Shown here: in pieces, positions 1 through 6,739 of the stretch
Position numbering within the stretch: position 1 is the first letter of the stretch
How the letters are laid out: every line of letters begins with the position of its first letter
Source: an uncultured Bacteroidales bacterium
GTDB taxonomy: Bacteria > Bacteroidota > Bacteroidia > Bacteroidales > P3
NCBI GenBank assembly: GCA_944321885.1
Contig: CALUNB010000029.1
Span: 1 to 33,594, forward strand
DNA length: 33,594 nt
Direction: 5' to 3'
Made by a program: the position numbers and the translations under genes
Notes under the pieces: generated by a model
What the model saw: only the letters and a program-made list of their open reading frames with translations
The model's database searches: none
Told to the model about the DNA's origin: nothing

Positions 1-17
1 TTAACGGGACACTAATG
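1..17 (+). repeat. Left copy of 17-bp inverted repeat
   Basis: TTAACGGGACACTAATG, an exact reverse complement of 2083-2099. Similarity stops at the next inner base. The outer side is cut by the window edge. Confidence 0.85.
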
Positions 18-42
18 AAATTAGGATATGAAATATTTTGAG

Positions 43-195
43 ATGGTACCCGTCAAGAAACGCGGCTTGTTTTGGTCGTTTGTTAGGTACTTTAGGTATG
101 GATTGTCACAAATGTCTCTAATTAAGGAAGATAATACGGCAATGTCAGCCATTTATCCATCCATATCCTCAATGCTATTTCCGAGTACACAATAG
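43..195 (+). other. Short open frame in fic upstream region, doubtful
   Basis: A 50-codon frame starts at the ATG at 43 (MVPVKKRGLFW...) and ends with TAG at 193-195. It matches no family I recognise and has no clear ribosome site. It could be a fragment of a gene broken by the element boundary, or chance. Apart from this frame and the palindrome at 303-346, I see nothing interpretable in 18-380. Confidence 0.12.
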
Positions 196-302
196 TGCGA
201 CATCCTGTAACACGATTCATAGCGGGAACCGTTGTAGAAATTTTTCATCTAAAAACCACCCGATAAGGTGCAAGATTTTGGCACTATGATTGGATTGGTA
301 TT

Positions 303-346
303 ACCATTCTCGTCATATTTTGACGAGAATGGTTTGCATATTCTCG
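303..346. promoter_or_regulatory. Three-half-site palindromic region upstream of fic (candidate operator)
   Basis: Perfect 13-bp arms ACCATTCTCGTCA (303-315) and TGACGAGAATGGT (321-333) are separated by a 5-base loop. A third half-site ATTCTCG lies at 340-346, so the 7-mer ATTCTCG occurs at 306-312, inverted at 324-330, and direct again at 340-346. The array ends 34 bases before the fic ATG. No T-run follows, so it does not look like a terminator. The Fic protein carries a C-terminal winged-helix domain, so an autoregulatory operator is a reasonable inference, but none is demonstrated. Confidence 0.5.
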
Positions 347-380
347 CCACAAAGCCTATTTTTGCCCAAAACGATCAAAC

Positions 381-1499
381 ATGAGTGCTATATACATCTG
401 GCAAGACCCATCATGGCCCAGGTTCACATGGGATGATGCCCAGCTTATAACCATCCTTTCCGAAGTCCGGAACCATCAAGGAAAGTTACAAGGGATGTTG
501 AGCGGATTGGGATTCGAGGTGCAGAACGGAGCAGCCCTTGGCGTGATGACCGAAGATGTATTACGGTCCTACGAAATCGAGGGAGTGATGCTCAATCCAG
601 ACAGGGTACGTTCCTCCGTGGCAAGGCACCTCGGCTTGGAAACAGCCGGATTGCCGGAACCGGACCATTATACGGACGGCGTGGTCCAGGTGATGATGGA
701 TGCCGTCGGCAACTATGACCTGCCGGTAAACCACGAAAGGCTGTTCAATTGGCACGCGGCCATGTTCCCGACAGGACGGAGCGGCATTTATCCGATAACT
801 GTCGGGGCATACAGGCTTGGCAAAGAACCGATGCAGATAGTTTCCGGAGCCATGGGCAAAGAAAAAGTCCACTATGAAGCTCCCCCATCGGATTTCGTTC
901 CCGGATTGATGGACGAATTCTTATCTTGGGTCAATGCGGAACAAAGAGATTTGGATCCGATACTGAAAGCGGCCATCGCTCACTTGTGGTTCGTGGTCAT
1001 CCACCCTTTTGACGACGGCAATGGTCGACTTTCCCGGACCCTGACCGACATGTTGCTGGCAAGGTCGGACGGTTTCCCTTGGCGGTTTTACAGCATGTCG
1101 GCTGAAATACTTCGGAGGAAGAAATCCTATTACGAAATTCTGGAACGGACCACGACCGGGACCACCGATATAACGGCCTGGCTTGAATGGTTTCTGCAAA
1201 CCATGGGCAGCGCTCTGTCTTGTGCGGAGGAAACAATCGGACGAATCCTGCGCAAATCCAAATTTTGGCAATGCCATCGGGAAGTGCCGATGAATGAAAG
1301 GCAAATCAAAGTGGTCAATAGGCTTTGGGACGGATTCGAAGGCAAACTCACTTCTTCCAAATGGGCAAGGATGACCAAAACCTCGCAAGCTACGGCACTC
1401 AGGGACATCACGGACCTCATCAACAAAGGAGTATTGGTGGCAGCTTCCGAGGGCGGGCGGAGCACCCATTATCGGCTGCGGGACGATTCGGATACGTGA
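381..1499 (+). CDS. Class II Fic family protein with DUF4172 and winged-helix domains
   Basis: Predicted Fic-type AMP-transferase of 372 residues that would modify hydroxyl side chains of target proteins using ATP. The N-terminus (YIWQDPSWPRFTWD, about 5-18) matches the DUF4172 region of Fic proteins. An inhibitory-helix motif S63-x3-E67-G68 precedes the core, as in class II Fic proteins. The catalytic loop HPFDDGNGRLSR (208-219) is complete, with H208 as the expected general base. Residues about 303-366 read as a winged-helix domain. Length and layout resemble the single-chain Fic protein of Shewanella (SoFic). It lies between a candidate operator and a type I restriction hsdS remnant. Fic genes are common passengers in Bacteroidota type I restriction loci. 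The target protein is unknown. The gene appears intact. Confidence 0.9.
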   Translation: MSAIYIWQDPSWPRFTWDDAQLITILSEVRNHQGKLQGMLSGLGFEVQNGAALGVMTEDVLRSYEIEGVMLNPDRVRSSVARHLGLETAGLPEPDHYTDGVVQVMMDAVGNYDLPVNHERLFNWHAAMFPTGRSGIYPITVGAYRLGKEPMQIVSGAMGKEKVHYEAPPSDFVPGLMDEFLSWVNAEQRDLDPILKAAIAHLWFVVIHPFDDGNGRLSRTLTDMLLARSDGFPWRFYSMSAEILRRKKSYYEILERTTTGTTDITAWLEWFLQTMGSALSCAEETIGRILRKSKFWQCHREVPMNERQIKVVNRLWDGFEGKLTSSKWARMTKTSQATALRDITDLINKGVLVAASEGGRSTHYRLRDDSDT

Positions 1500-1587
1500 A
1501 ACGAGAAGAAACAAATCCCTAAGATTGCTACCGTATAGTGGTATTGATTCCTGTGTTGTTTGAATATTTAAAGATGTCCTTGGCTGA

Positions 1588-2099
1588 ATCAGGGGGATTG
1601 TAGAAACTGTTATTTCACAATCAACTTCCAATACGTTTATAAAGGATTGTTTGGACTGCCATTCTTCAGTTTTACAGGAAGGCCAAATTTTAGAAAGATG
1701 CCTATACCCTGTATATGGCGCAACAGGCATATGTGGTTATACAGAAACAGCAGATGCAGACGGGGAATCCATTTTAATGGTTAAAGATGGCTCGGGGATT
1801 GGGGCAGTTAAATTCGTTGATGGAAAATATAGTCATATTGGAACCCTTAATCGTTTAACGGCGAAAGATGGTTGTTGCTTGAAATTCTTGTATTTTGCAT
1901 TGTCTGGCTTCAATTCTGAACAATACAGAACAGGCATGGTCATACAGCATATTTATTATAAGGATTATGGTAAAGCTAAAATTTGCTGTCCGTCTCTTGG
2001 TCTGCAAATGTAAATAGCCAAAAACTTTCTCTTATAGAGAATAAAATAGATATGGAAAAGCGAATAATTTTATGCCAACAACCATTAGTGTCCCGTTAA
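1588..2099 (+). pseudogene. hsdS: Type I restriction specificity subunit (hsdS) remnant, frameshifted
   Basis: The frame from 1588 to the stop at 2011-2013 reads like a target-recognition domain: YPVYGATGICGY, then a VKDGS segment, SHIGTLNRLTA, and the HIYYKDYGKAKICCP segment. After the TAA at 2011, the conserved helix continues in another frame from 2010 (LSLIENKIDMEKRIIL, then CQQ), indicating a one-base indel near 2005-2012. The second frame ends PLVSR-stop. These residues and the TAA at 2097-2099 come from the right inverted repeat, so the gene is truncated by that boundary. The normal N-terminus and other recognition domain are missing, and no hsdM or hsdR is visible. It is presumably non-functional. 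Family assignment rests on motif recognition. Confidence 0.75.
2083..2099 (-). repeat. Right copy of 17-bp inverted repeat
   Basis: CATTAGTGTCCCGTTAA, complementary to bases 1-17. It supplies the last codons and stop of the hsdS remnant. Confidence 0.85.
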
Positions 2100-2297
2100 A
2101 CCCGAATCGGTCTTAGACACGCCGTGTCCGTTTCTGATTGGGAAAAATGAGGCTTCCGGGCATCTTGCCCGCTTCTGTCCGCATCCTGTTTCTCGCTACG
2201 CCTCGACGTAGCCCGCTACGCCTTCGGCTAGGCGAGAAGCATGCTGCATGACACAAGCGGGCAATCTCCCCAAAGTCTAATGACCGATTTGGGTTAA
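2096..2297. repeat. About 200-bp imperfect palindrome
   Basis: Outer arms are AACCCGAATCGGTCTTAGAC (left, about 2099-2118) and the complement of AACCCAAATCGGTCATTAGAC (right, 2275-2295). They match apart from one substitution and one extra base. Further in, GCCCGCTTCTGTC pairs with GACACAAGCGGGC, and the centre (about 2190-2245) has repeated CTACGCC/GGCG stems. The element begins immediately at the right end of the fic unit and shares the GTTAA bases. No gene is supported inside it. It resembles the other palindromic intergenic elements of this window in architecture but not in sequence. Confidence 0.65.
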
Positions 2298-2743
2298 AAT
2301 GGGGCGAGTTAAACAATTAATCAAATAGCCCCGGAATACAAAAACCATGTAATTGACTATATTTTAATAATTTCAAAGAACTATTTATCCACTTTTACGG
2401 GACAGTAGTAATCTTGAATACGTGATTCGATTCTGCATGGTTTTGATATTTGATTCGCGTTTCAGCTTTTGCAGAAGTACCATTTGCACTATAGGATAGC
2501 AAATTCAGAATTTCAGCAAAAAGAGTGTCCAGTCTTTTGGGCAAGTTTTAGAGCGCCTGTTATGGTTCTCGTCCTTTCGGATCTTTGTGTTTTATGGCGA
2601 TGGAGAGCCGGGTTTTAACTCTTTTTAAGTTAAATTCTTCATCGAGAAAATGGGAAATACCTACATTTGCCGCCGAGAGGTTTGGAGGGAAGCGAGACCT
2701 GCGGCCCGCCGTCCTGTTGTCTAAAGCTAAAAAAGGAGGAGAG
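2298..2743. other. Gene-free stretch upstream of the Rpn-type gene
   Basis: No supported gene. It contains an AT-rich segment and, at 2394-2410, TTTACGGGACAGTAGTA, which matches the left inverted repeat of the fic unit at 13 of 17 positions in the same orientation. An open frame continues upstream of the Rpn-type gene from 2585, but the strong ribosome site at about 2733-2740 places the start at 2744. Confidence 0.5.
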
Positions 2744-3700
2744 ATGCGCTATTTGGATCCGAAAAACGATTTGACGTTCAAGAAAGTCTTCGGGGAACAC
2801 CCGGACTTGGTGGTCAGTTTCCTGAATGCGATGCTTCCGTTCGAGAACGAGGAGGAAGAAATCCAGACGGTGGAATACCTCACGCCGGAGCTGGTGCCGG
2901 AGAACCTGTTGGGGAAGAACAGCATCGTGGATGTGCGTTGCCAGGATGGCCGGGGCCGTCAGTTCATCGTGGAGATGCAGATGTTGTGGACCTCGGCCTA
3001 CAAGCAGCCGGTTTTGTTCAACGCCTCCAAGGCTTATGTGCGCCAGATAGAGAAAGGGCGTACATATGATTTTTTGCAACCGGTGTATTCGTTGAGTTTA
3101 TTGAACGATACTTTCTCTGAAGGGGAGGAATACTACCATGATTTCCGTATCGTGGAGATGGAGGGGACGCACGAGGTAATCGAGGGCTTGCGTTTCGTGT
3201 TCGTGGAGTTGCCCAAGTTCCAGGCCAAGACGTTCGGCCAGAAGAGGATGCAGGTGTTGTGGCTCCGTTACCTGACGGAGATAGATGAAAATACGGAAGA
3301 GGTGTCATCGGATTTGCTGTCGGAGCAGGCGATACGGAAGGCGGTGGAGCAGTTGGAGGAATCGGCGTTCAGCGAGGATCAAATGTACCTGTACGAGATG
3401 TATTGGGATTCGGTGAGCACGGCGCGGACGATGATAACGGGTGCCCAGAGGGAAGCTATGAACAAAGGTTTGGCTGAAGGTTTGCAAAAGGGTTTGGCTG
3501 AAGGAATGCAAAAAGGGTTGCAACAAGGGATACAGAGGGGCGTGGAGCAGGGCCTGCAAAAGGGTCTGGACGAAGGTTTGCAAAAAGGCCGGGAAGAGGA
3601 ACGGCTCAAGAATGCCCGCAACTTGAAACAGCTTGGTGTTCCTGTTGCTACGATAGCCCAAGCAACCGGACTCAGTTTGGAAGAAGTGGAAGCCTTATAG
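2744..3700 (+). CDS. Rpn / PD-(D/E)XK nuclease family transposase-like protein
   Basis: This 318-residue protein belongs to the Rpn-type PD-(D/E)XK family, whose E. coli members are DNA-cleaving proteins that promote RecA-independent recombination. The N-terminus (MRYLDPKNDLTFKKVFGEH) is family-typical. Candidate catalytic residues are D63 and the E77-x-Q79 pair (DVRC...FIVEMQ). Residues about 241-283 form a low-complexity run of G-L-x-E/K-G repeats, followed by a C-terminal helical segment (NARNLKQLGVPVATIAQATGLSLEEVEAL) common in this family. The start at 2744 is chosen because AAAAAGGAGG lies just upstream and the conserved N-terminus begins there. The hexapeptide acyltransferase gene follows after 24 bases, but I see no functional link. 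Whether it acts as a nuclease here is not shown. Confidence 0.88.
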   Translation: MRYLDPKNDLTFKKVFGEHPDLVVSFLNAMLPFENEEEEIQTVEYLTPELVPENLLGKNSIVDVRCQDGRGRQFIVEMQMLWTSAYKQPVLFNASKAYVRQIEKGRTYDFLQPVYSLSLLNDTFSEGEEYYHDFRIVEMEGTHEVIEGLRFVFVELPKFQAKTFGQKRMQVLWLRYLTEIDENTEEVSSDLLSEQAIRKAVEQLEESAFSEDQMYLYEMYWDSVSTARTMITGAQREAMNKGLAEGLQKGLAEGMQKGLQQGIQRGVEQGLQKGLDEGLQKGREEERLKNARNLKQLGVPVATIAQATGLSLEEVEAL

Positions 3701-3724
3701 AGGAAAACAAGAATTCGTAATTTT

Positions 3725-4300
3725 ATGGAATCGACATTTTTTGCACATCCCACGGCGGTCATAGACGAAGGCTGCACCATAGGGAAAGACACGAAAATCT
3801 GGCATTTCAGCCATGTGATGCCGGATTGCCGGATTGGGGAGTCTTGCAATATAGGACAGAACGTGGTGATTTCTCCCGGCGTTGTTTTGGGTCGGAATGT
3901 CAAGATACAGAACAATGTTTCGGTGTATACCGGAGTGGTTTGCGAGGACGATGTTTTCCTGGGGCCATCCTGTGTGTTCACCAATGTGCTCAATCCTCGC
4001 AGCGCCGTACCACGCAAGGATCAGTACCGCGAGACCTTGGTTTGCCGGGGTGCCAGCATCGGAGCCAATGCGACGGTTGTTTGCGGCCATCGGATCGGGC
4101 GGTATGCCTTGATTGGGGCAGGGGCGGTAGTGACTCATGATGTGCCGGATTATGCGCTGGTGGTAGGGAACCCGGCCCGCCAACAGGGTTGGGTCAGTGA
4201 GTATGGACATCGGCTCGATTTCGGTCCGGATGGTCTTGCCCGTTGCCCGGAAAGCGGCCAGGAATATCGTTTGAAAGACGGAAAAGTGGAACGTATCTAA
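3725..4300 (+). CDS. Hexapeptide-repeat N-acetyltransferase, WbpD/WlbB-like
   Basis: A 191-residue left-handed beta-helix acyltransferase. Hexapeptide repeats run from about residue 8 to 165 (for example IGESCNIGQNVVISPGVVLG and IGRYALIGAGAVVTHDVPDYALVVGNPAR). The order of segments, including the NVLNPRS loop and a C-terminal CPESGQEYRLKDGKV tail, resembles WbpD/WlbB-type enzymes. These acetylate UDP-3-amino-2,3-dideoxy sugar (glucuronate) precursors of surface polysaccharide. The partner oxidase and aminotransferase genes are not adjacent, so the exact substrate is uncertain. The stop overlaps the stop of the convergent GT2 gene by a few bases. The upstream neighbour is the Rpn-type gene, an unusual context for this enzyme. 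Confidence 0.85.
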   Translation: MESTFFAHPTAVIDEGCTIGKDTKIWHFSHVMPDCRIGESCNIGQNVVISPGVVLGRNVKIQNNVSVYTGVVCEDDVFLGPSCVFTNVLNPRSAVPRKDQYRETLVCRGASIGANATVVCGHRIGRYALIGAGAVVTHDVPDYALVVGNPARQQGWVSEYGHRLDFGPDGLARCPESGQEYRLKDGKVERI

Positions 4301-5838
4301 AACTTGTACCCGACCCGTACGTCACTGTCTTGGGCGATAATCTTGCTTTCGGCCCCGGTTTTGCGCAGCAGCCCCATGAGCTGTACGATTTGGCCGAAGT
4401 TGAGATCCTTGGAGCAGAAAATCACTTGGCCGATACGGTTCACTTCGGTTTGTTCTATCAAGGAACCGGGGGCATCAGCGGGGGAAAGCCGGTGGATCCT
4501 ATCCCCGGCCACGCCTTCTTGGTTCAAAATATGGCTTACCCGAAGGAACTCTTCTTTGGAACCTACGACCAAGTAGTGGCGGCGGAAACGGGTGGAAAGC
4601 GGGAAACTCTTCCGGAAAAACTTGCCGAGACCCAATCGGAACAGGCATGCGGTTCCCAAGCAAAAAAAGCCTCCGGCTACCGCCATGAAGCGGCTGAATT
4701 GCCAATCGCTTCCCAACAAGGCACCCAAAAGCAGGAAAGCCGCCATTCCGCTCAAGAACCCGGCTGCGGTCCTTTTGAAAGAGATGGGAATCCGATAGGC
4801 TTTCCAGGCAAAGTTCCCTGCCACGAAGAGCGCAGCGTAAAGGGGCAGAATCGCTTGCCGGTAGATTTCGGGGTAAAAGAAAGCGTTGTCCCGGCTCAAG
4901 GCTGGCCATGCAAAGGAAAGAAAGGCCAGTATGAGGTAGCTTATTCCCAAGTCGAGAACCGGCAACAGGATTTTCTTCAAGACCCGGCCCAAGACCGAAA
5001 GCGCGGCACGTAACCAGATGGCAATCCGGATAATATGAATGTACAGCTTGTATTTTCCTTTTGAAAAGTATTTCTCGGCAAAGATTTCCATGGCCTTGTA
5101 AAAGACCATGACATAGTTCAGGCTGCCCTTTTTGGTGCTTTCACCTTTGTAGTGGATGATGCGGGTGGCAGGGAAATAATAGTTGCGGTATCCGGCCAGC
5201 AAGATACGGTAGGAGAGGTCGATATCTTCACCGTACATGAAAAAGGTTTCGTCCAGGAACCCCGTTTTTTTCAGACACTCCATGCGCATCATCATGAACG
5301 CCCCTGAAAGGATTTCCACGGGATGGGTCTGGTCCGGGTCCAGATGCCCCATGTAGTATGCGGCAAGACGTTTGGAACGGGGAAACAATTTGCAAAGCCC
5401 GCAAATCTTGTAGAACGAGGTTTCGGGGGTCGGCAGCCCCCTTTTCGACTCTTTCAGGTACCGGCCTTGCCCGTCTATCATTTTGACGCCCAAGCCTCCG
5501 GCATCGGGATGGGACTCCATGAAGTCGAGGCATTTCCGGAGGGTGTCGGCTTCGATCAAGGTGTCGGGATTGAGCAGCAAGACGTATTTTGCCTCGCTTT
5601 GGCGGAGCGCTTGGTTATTGGCTTTGGAGAAACCCGTATTTTCTTTGTTGGCAATGAGTTTCACTTGGGGAAACTTTTCCCGGACCATTTCCACCGAATC
5701 GTCCACCGAGTGGTTGTCCACTACATAAATCTCAAAATCCTTCCCCAAGGTCAAGCCTTTGCTTTGGCATACCGAGCGCAAGCATTGTTCCAGGTAGGAT
5801 TTGACGTTGTAGTTGACAATGACGACAGAAAGCAGCAT
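4297..5838 (-). CDS. GT2 glycosyltransferase fused to membrane and Rossmann-like C-terminal region
   Basis: A 513-residue protein. Residues 1-270 are a GT-A fold family 2 glycosyltransferase (SVVIVNYNV at 4-12, DNHS 41-44, NPDT 90-93, and GEDIDLSYR around 203-211) of the rhamnosyltransferase type. Four hydrophobic segments follow (about 290-312, 330-345, 357-376, 384-402). A final domain at 421-510 (HYLVVGSKEEFLRVSHIL...) looks like the nucleotide-binding half of polyprenyl-phosphate sugar-1-phosphate transferases, without their catalytic half. The frame is open further upstream, but the family start MLLSVVIVNYN is at 5838. It lies 32 bases after coaD on the same strand and is probably co-transcribed. 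The acceptor sugar is unknown. Confidence 0.88.
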   Translation of the reverse strand: MLLSVVIVNYNVKSYLEQCLRSVCQSKGLTLGKDFEIYVVDNHSVDDSVEMVREKFPQVKLIANKENTGFSKANNQALRQSEAKYVLLLNPDTLIEADTLRKCLDFMESHPDAGGLGVKMIDGQGRYLKESKRGLPTPETSFYKICGLCKLFPRSKRLAAYYMGHLDPDQTHPVEILSGAFMMMRMECLKKTGFLDETFFMYGEDIDLSYRILLAGYRNYYFPATRIIHYKGESTKKGSLNYVMVFYKAMEIFAEKYFSKGKYKLYIHIIRIAIWLRAALSVLGRVLKKILLPVLDLGISYLILAFLSFAWPALSRDNAFFYPEIYRQAILPLYAALFVAGNFAWKAYRIPISFKRTAAGFLSGMAAFLLLGALLGSDWQFSRFMAVAGGFFCLGTACLFRLGLGKFFRKSFPLSTRFRRHYLVVGSKEEFLRVSHILNQEGVAGDRIHRLSPADAPGSLIEQTEVNRIGQVIFCSKDLNFGQIVQLMGLLRKTGAESKIIAQDSDVRVGYKF

Positions 5839-5870
5839 CTTGAACGGTTTTTCCGGCACGCTTGGCGGGC

Positions 5871-6365
5871 TCAAGCTTTTGAAGAAATGTATTCTTGAAT
5901 CATCCGGTTGACCCGTTCCGGCACGAAAGCGGCGGGACTCCCGCCATGGGCCAGTATATCGCGGACAACGGAGGAGTTGACGAAACTGTATTGGTTGTCC
6001 GTCAAGAGGAAAACCGTTTCCAGTTCCGGATGTAGGAGTTTGTTGGAAAGCCCCACGATACGTTCGAACTCGAAATCGGCAGCTGTTCTCAGTCCCCTGA
6101 GCAGGAAATGGATGTGGCGGTGTTTGCAGTAGTCGGCAGTCAGGCTGTTGAAACAATCCGTTTCCACCTTGGATTCCCCTTGGAAAAGCTCCCGGATGAA
6201 CGCCAGGCGCGTCTCGACTGGGAACATGCAGCGTTTGTCCGCATTGATTCCGATGGCCACGATGATTTTGTCGAAAAGGGGCAACGCTCTCCGGATGACA
6301 CTTTCATGTCCCAAGGTAATGGGGTCGAAAGAACCGGGGAAGACGGCAATCTTTTGGTTTTCCAT
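5871..6365 (-). CDS. coaD: Pantetheine-phosphate adenylyltransferase
   Basis: This cytosolic enzyme of 164 residues transfers AMP from ATP to 4'-phosphopantetheine, the penultimate step of coenzyme A synthesis. It has the nucleotidyltransferase signature GSFDPITLGH (11-20, with T17 and H20), the RGLRTAADFEFE segment (90-101) and the C-terminal SSVVRD (131-136) corresponding to the ISS-type motif. Length is normal for the family. The gene starts 31 bases after a Bacteroidota-type promoter that lies within a repeat unit, and the GT2 gene follows on the same strand. Confidence 0.96.
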   Translation of the reverse strand: MENQKIAVFPGSFDPITLGHESVIRRALPLFDKIIVAIGINADKRCMFPVETRLAFIRELFQGESKVETDCFNSLTADYCKHRHIHFLLRGLRTAADFEFERIVGLSNKLLHPELETVFLLTDNQYSFVNSSVVRDILAHGGSPAAFVPERVNRMIQEYISSKA

Positions 6366-6395
6366 GATGGAAGCCTCGTATTAATAAATGGACGG

Positions 6396-6427
6396 CAAAG
6401 ATAGTGCAAGCCGAGAGCAAAGCCAAA
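6396..6427 (-). promoter_or_regulatory. Promoter for coaD inside repeat unit 1
   Basis: On the minus strand, TTTG (6427-6424) is followed after 20 bases by TATCTTTG (6403-6396), matching the Bacteroidota -33/-7 arrangement. Transcription would start about 6390, some 25 bases before the coaD ATG. Confidence 0.7.
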
Positions 6428-6577
6428 CGAAGTTTGAGCTTTGCCGAGGCGCAGCCTATCTTCGCGGCGAAGCCGCACCGATAGTGCAAGCCGAGAGCCC
6501 AAGCAAAGCTTACTTTGCTTTGGCCGAGACCAAGCTATCTTCGCGGCGAAGCCGCACCGATAGTGCAAGCCGAGAGC
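6396..6577. repeat. Tandem array of dyad-symmetric promoter-like repeats
   Basis: GATAGTGCAAGCCGAGAGC occurs at 6400, 6480 and 6558, giving units of about 80 and 78 bp and a partial third. The first two units end in CTATCTTCGCGGCGAAGCCGC. Each complete unit is a dyad: GATAG at one end and CTATC at the other, with an inner hairpin (GCAAAG...CTTTGC, or AGCAAAG...CTTTGCT). Unit 1 carries a minus-strand promoter and also TTTG (6433-6436), 20 bases, TATCTTCG (6457-6464) on the plus strand. It therefore looks like a bidirectional promoter module. Similar repeats seem widespread in Bacteroidales intergenic regions, but I cannot verify that here. Confidence 0.75.
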
Positions 6578-6595
6578 CCCCCCGATTAAGCCGAT

Positions 6596-6622
6596 TACCG
6601 TCCCGAACATGTTCGAGGACGG
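6596..6622. other. Imperfect palindrome around GAACATGTTC
   Basis: ACCGTCC(C) and (TC)GGACGGT-type arms flank the perfect 10-bp palindrome GAACATGTTC at 6604-6613. It could be an operator or a folded transcript segment. It lies 118 bases before the Mpv17-like gene. Confidence 0.35.
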
Positions 6623-6692
6623 TTGAGGCGCAGGGGTTTGGTGTAACCCGGCGTTTCGGCTTCCTACCATGCGGCTTCTGGACGGATTCTTG

Positions 6693-6700
6693 TATTTTTG
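6693..6700 (+). promoter_or_regulatory. Possible -7 element for the Mpv17-like gene
   Basis: TATTTTTG matches TAnnTTTG and lies 40 bases before the ATG at 6740. No good -33 TTTG is seen at the expected distance, so support is weak. The plus-strand promoters in the repeat array further upstream are alternatives. Confidence 0.35.
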
Positions 6701-6739
6701 CCCCCTCCAGGGAATGGAATAACCTTAACGCTTGAAAAT

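Larger units (their letters stand above)
1..2099. mobile_element. Inverted-repeat-bounded unit carrying fic and an hsdS remnant
   Basis: The unit is bounded by a perfect 17-bp inverted repeat, TTAACGGGACACTAATG at 1-17 and its complement at 2083-2099. It contains an intact Fic gene and a broken type I restriction specificity gene, but no transposase or recombinase. Noncoding parts at 1-380 and 1500-1650 are visibly AT-richer than the housekeeping genes downstream. The left repeat begins at the first base of the window, so the true left boundary and any target duplication cannot be seen. It may be a non-autonomous element moved in trans, two ends left by separate insertions, or an inversion unit from a restriction-modification locus. 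The inverted repeat itself is directly visible; the mobile-element interpretation is inference. Confidence 0.45.

Noticed and set aside
1..2099. A complete type I restriction-modification system
   Set aside because: Only a broken specificity fragment is present; no methylase or restriction subunit coding sequence is visible.
6396..6577. Regularly spaced repeats that could suggest a CRISPR array
   Set aside because: Units are about 80 bp, only two and a partial, each internally palindromic and without unique spacers of constant length or cas genes.
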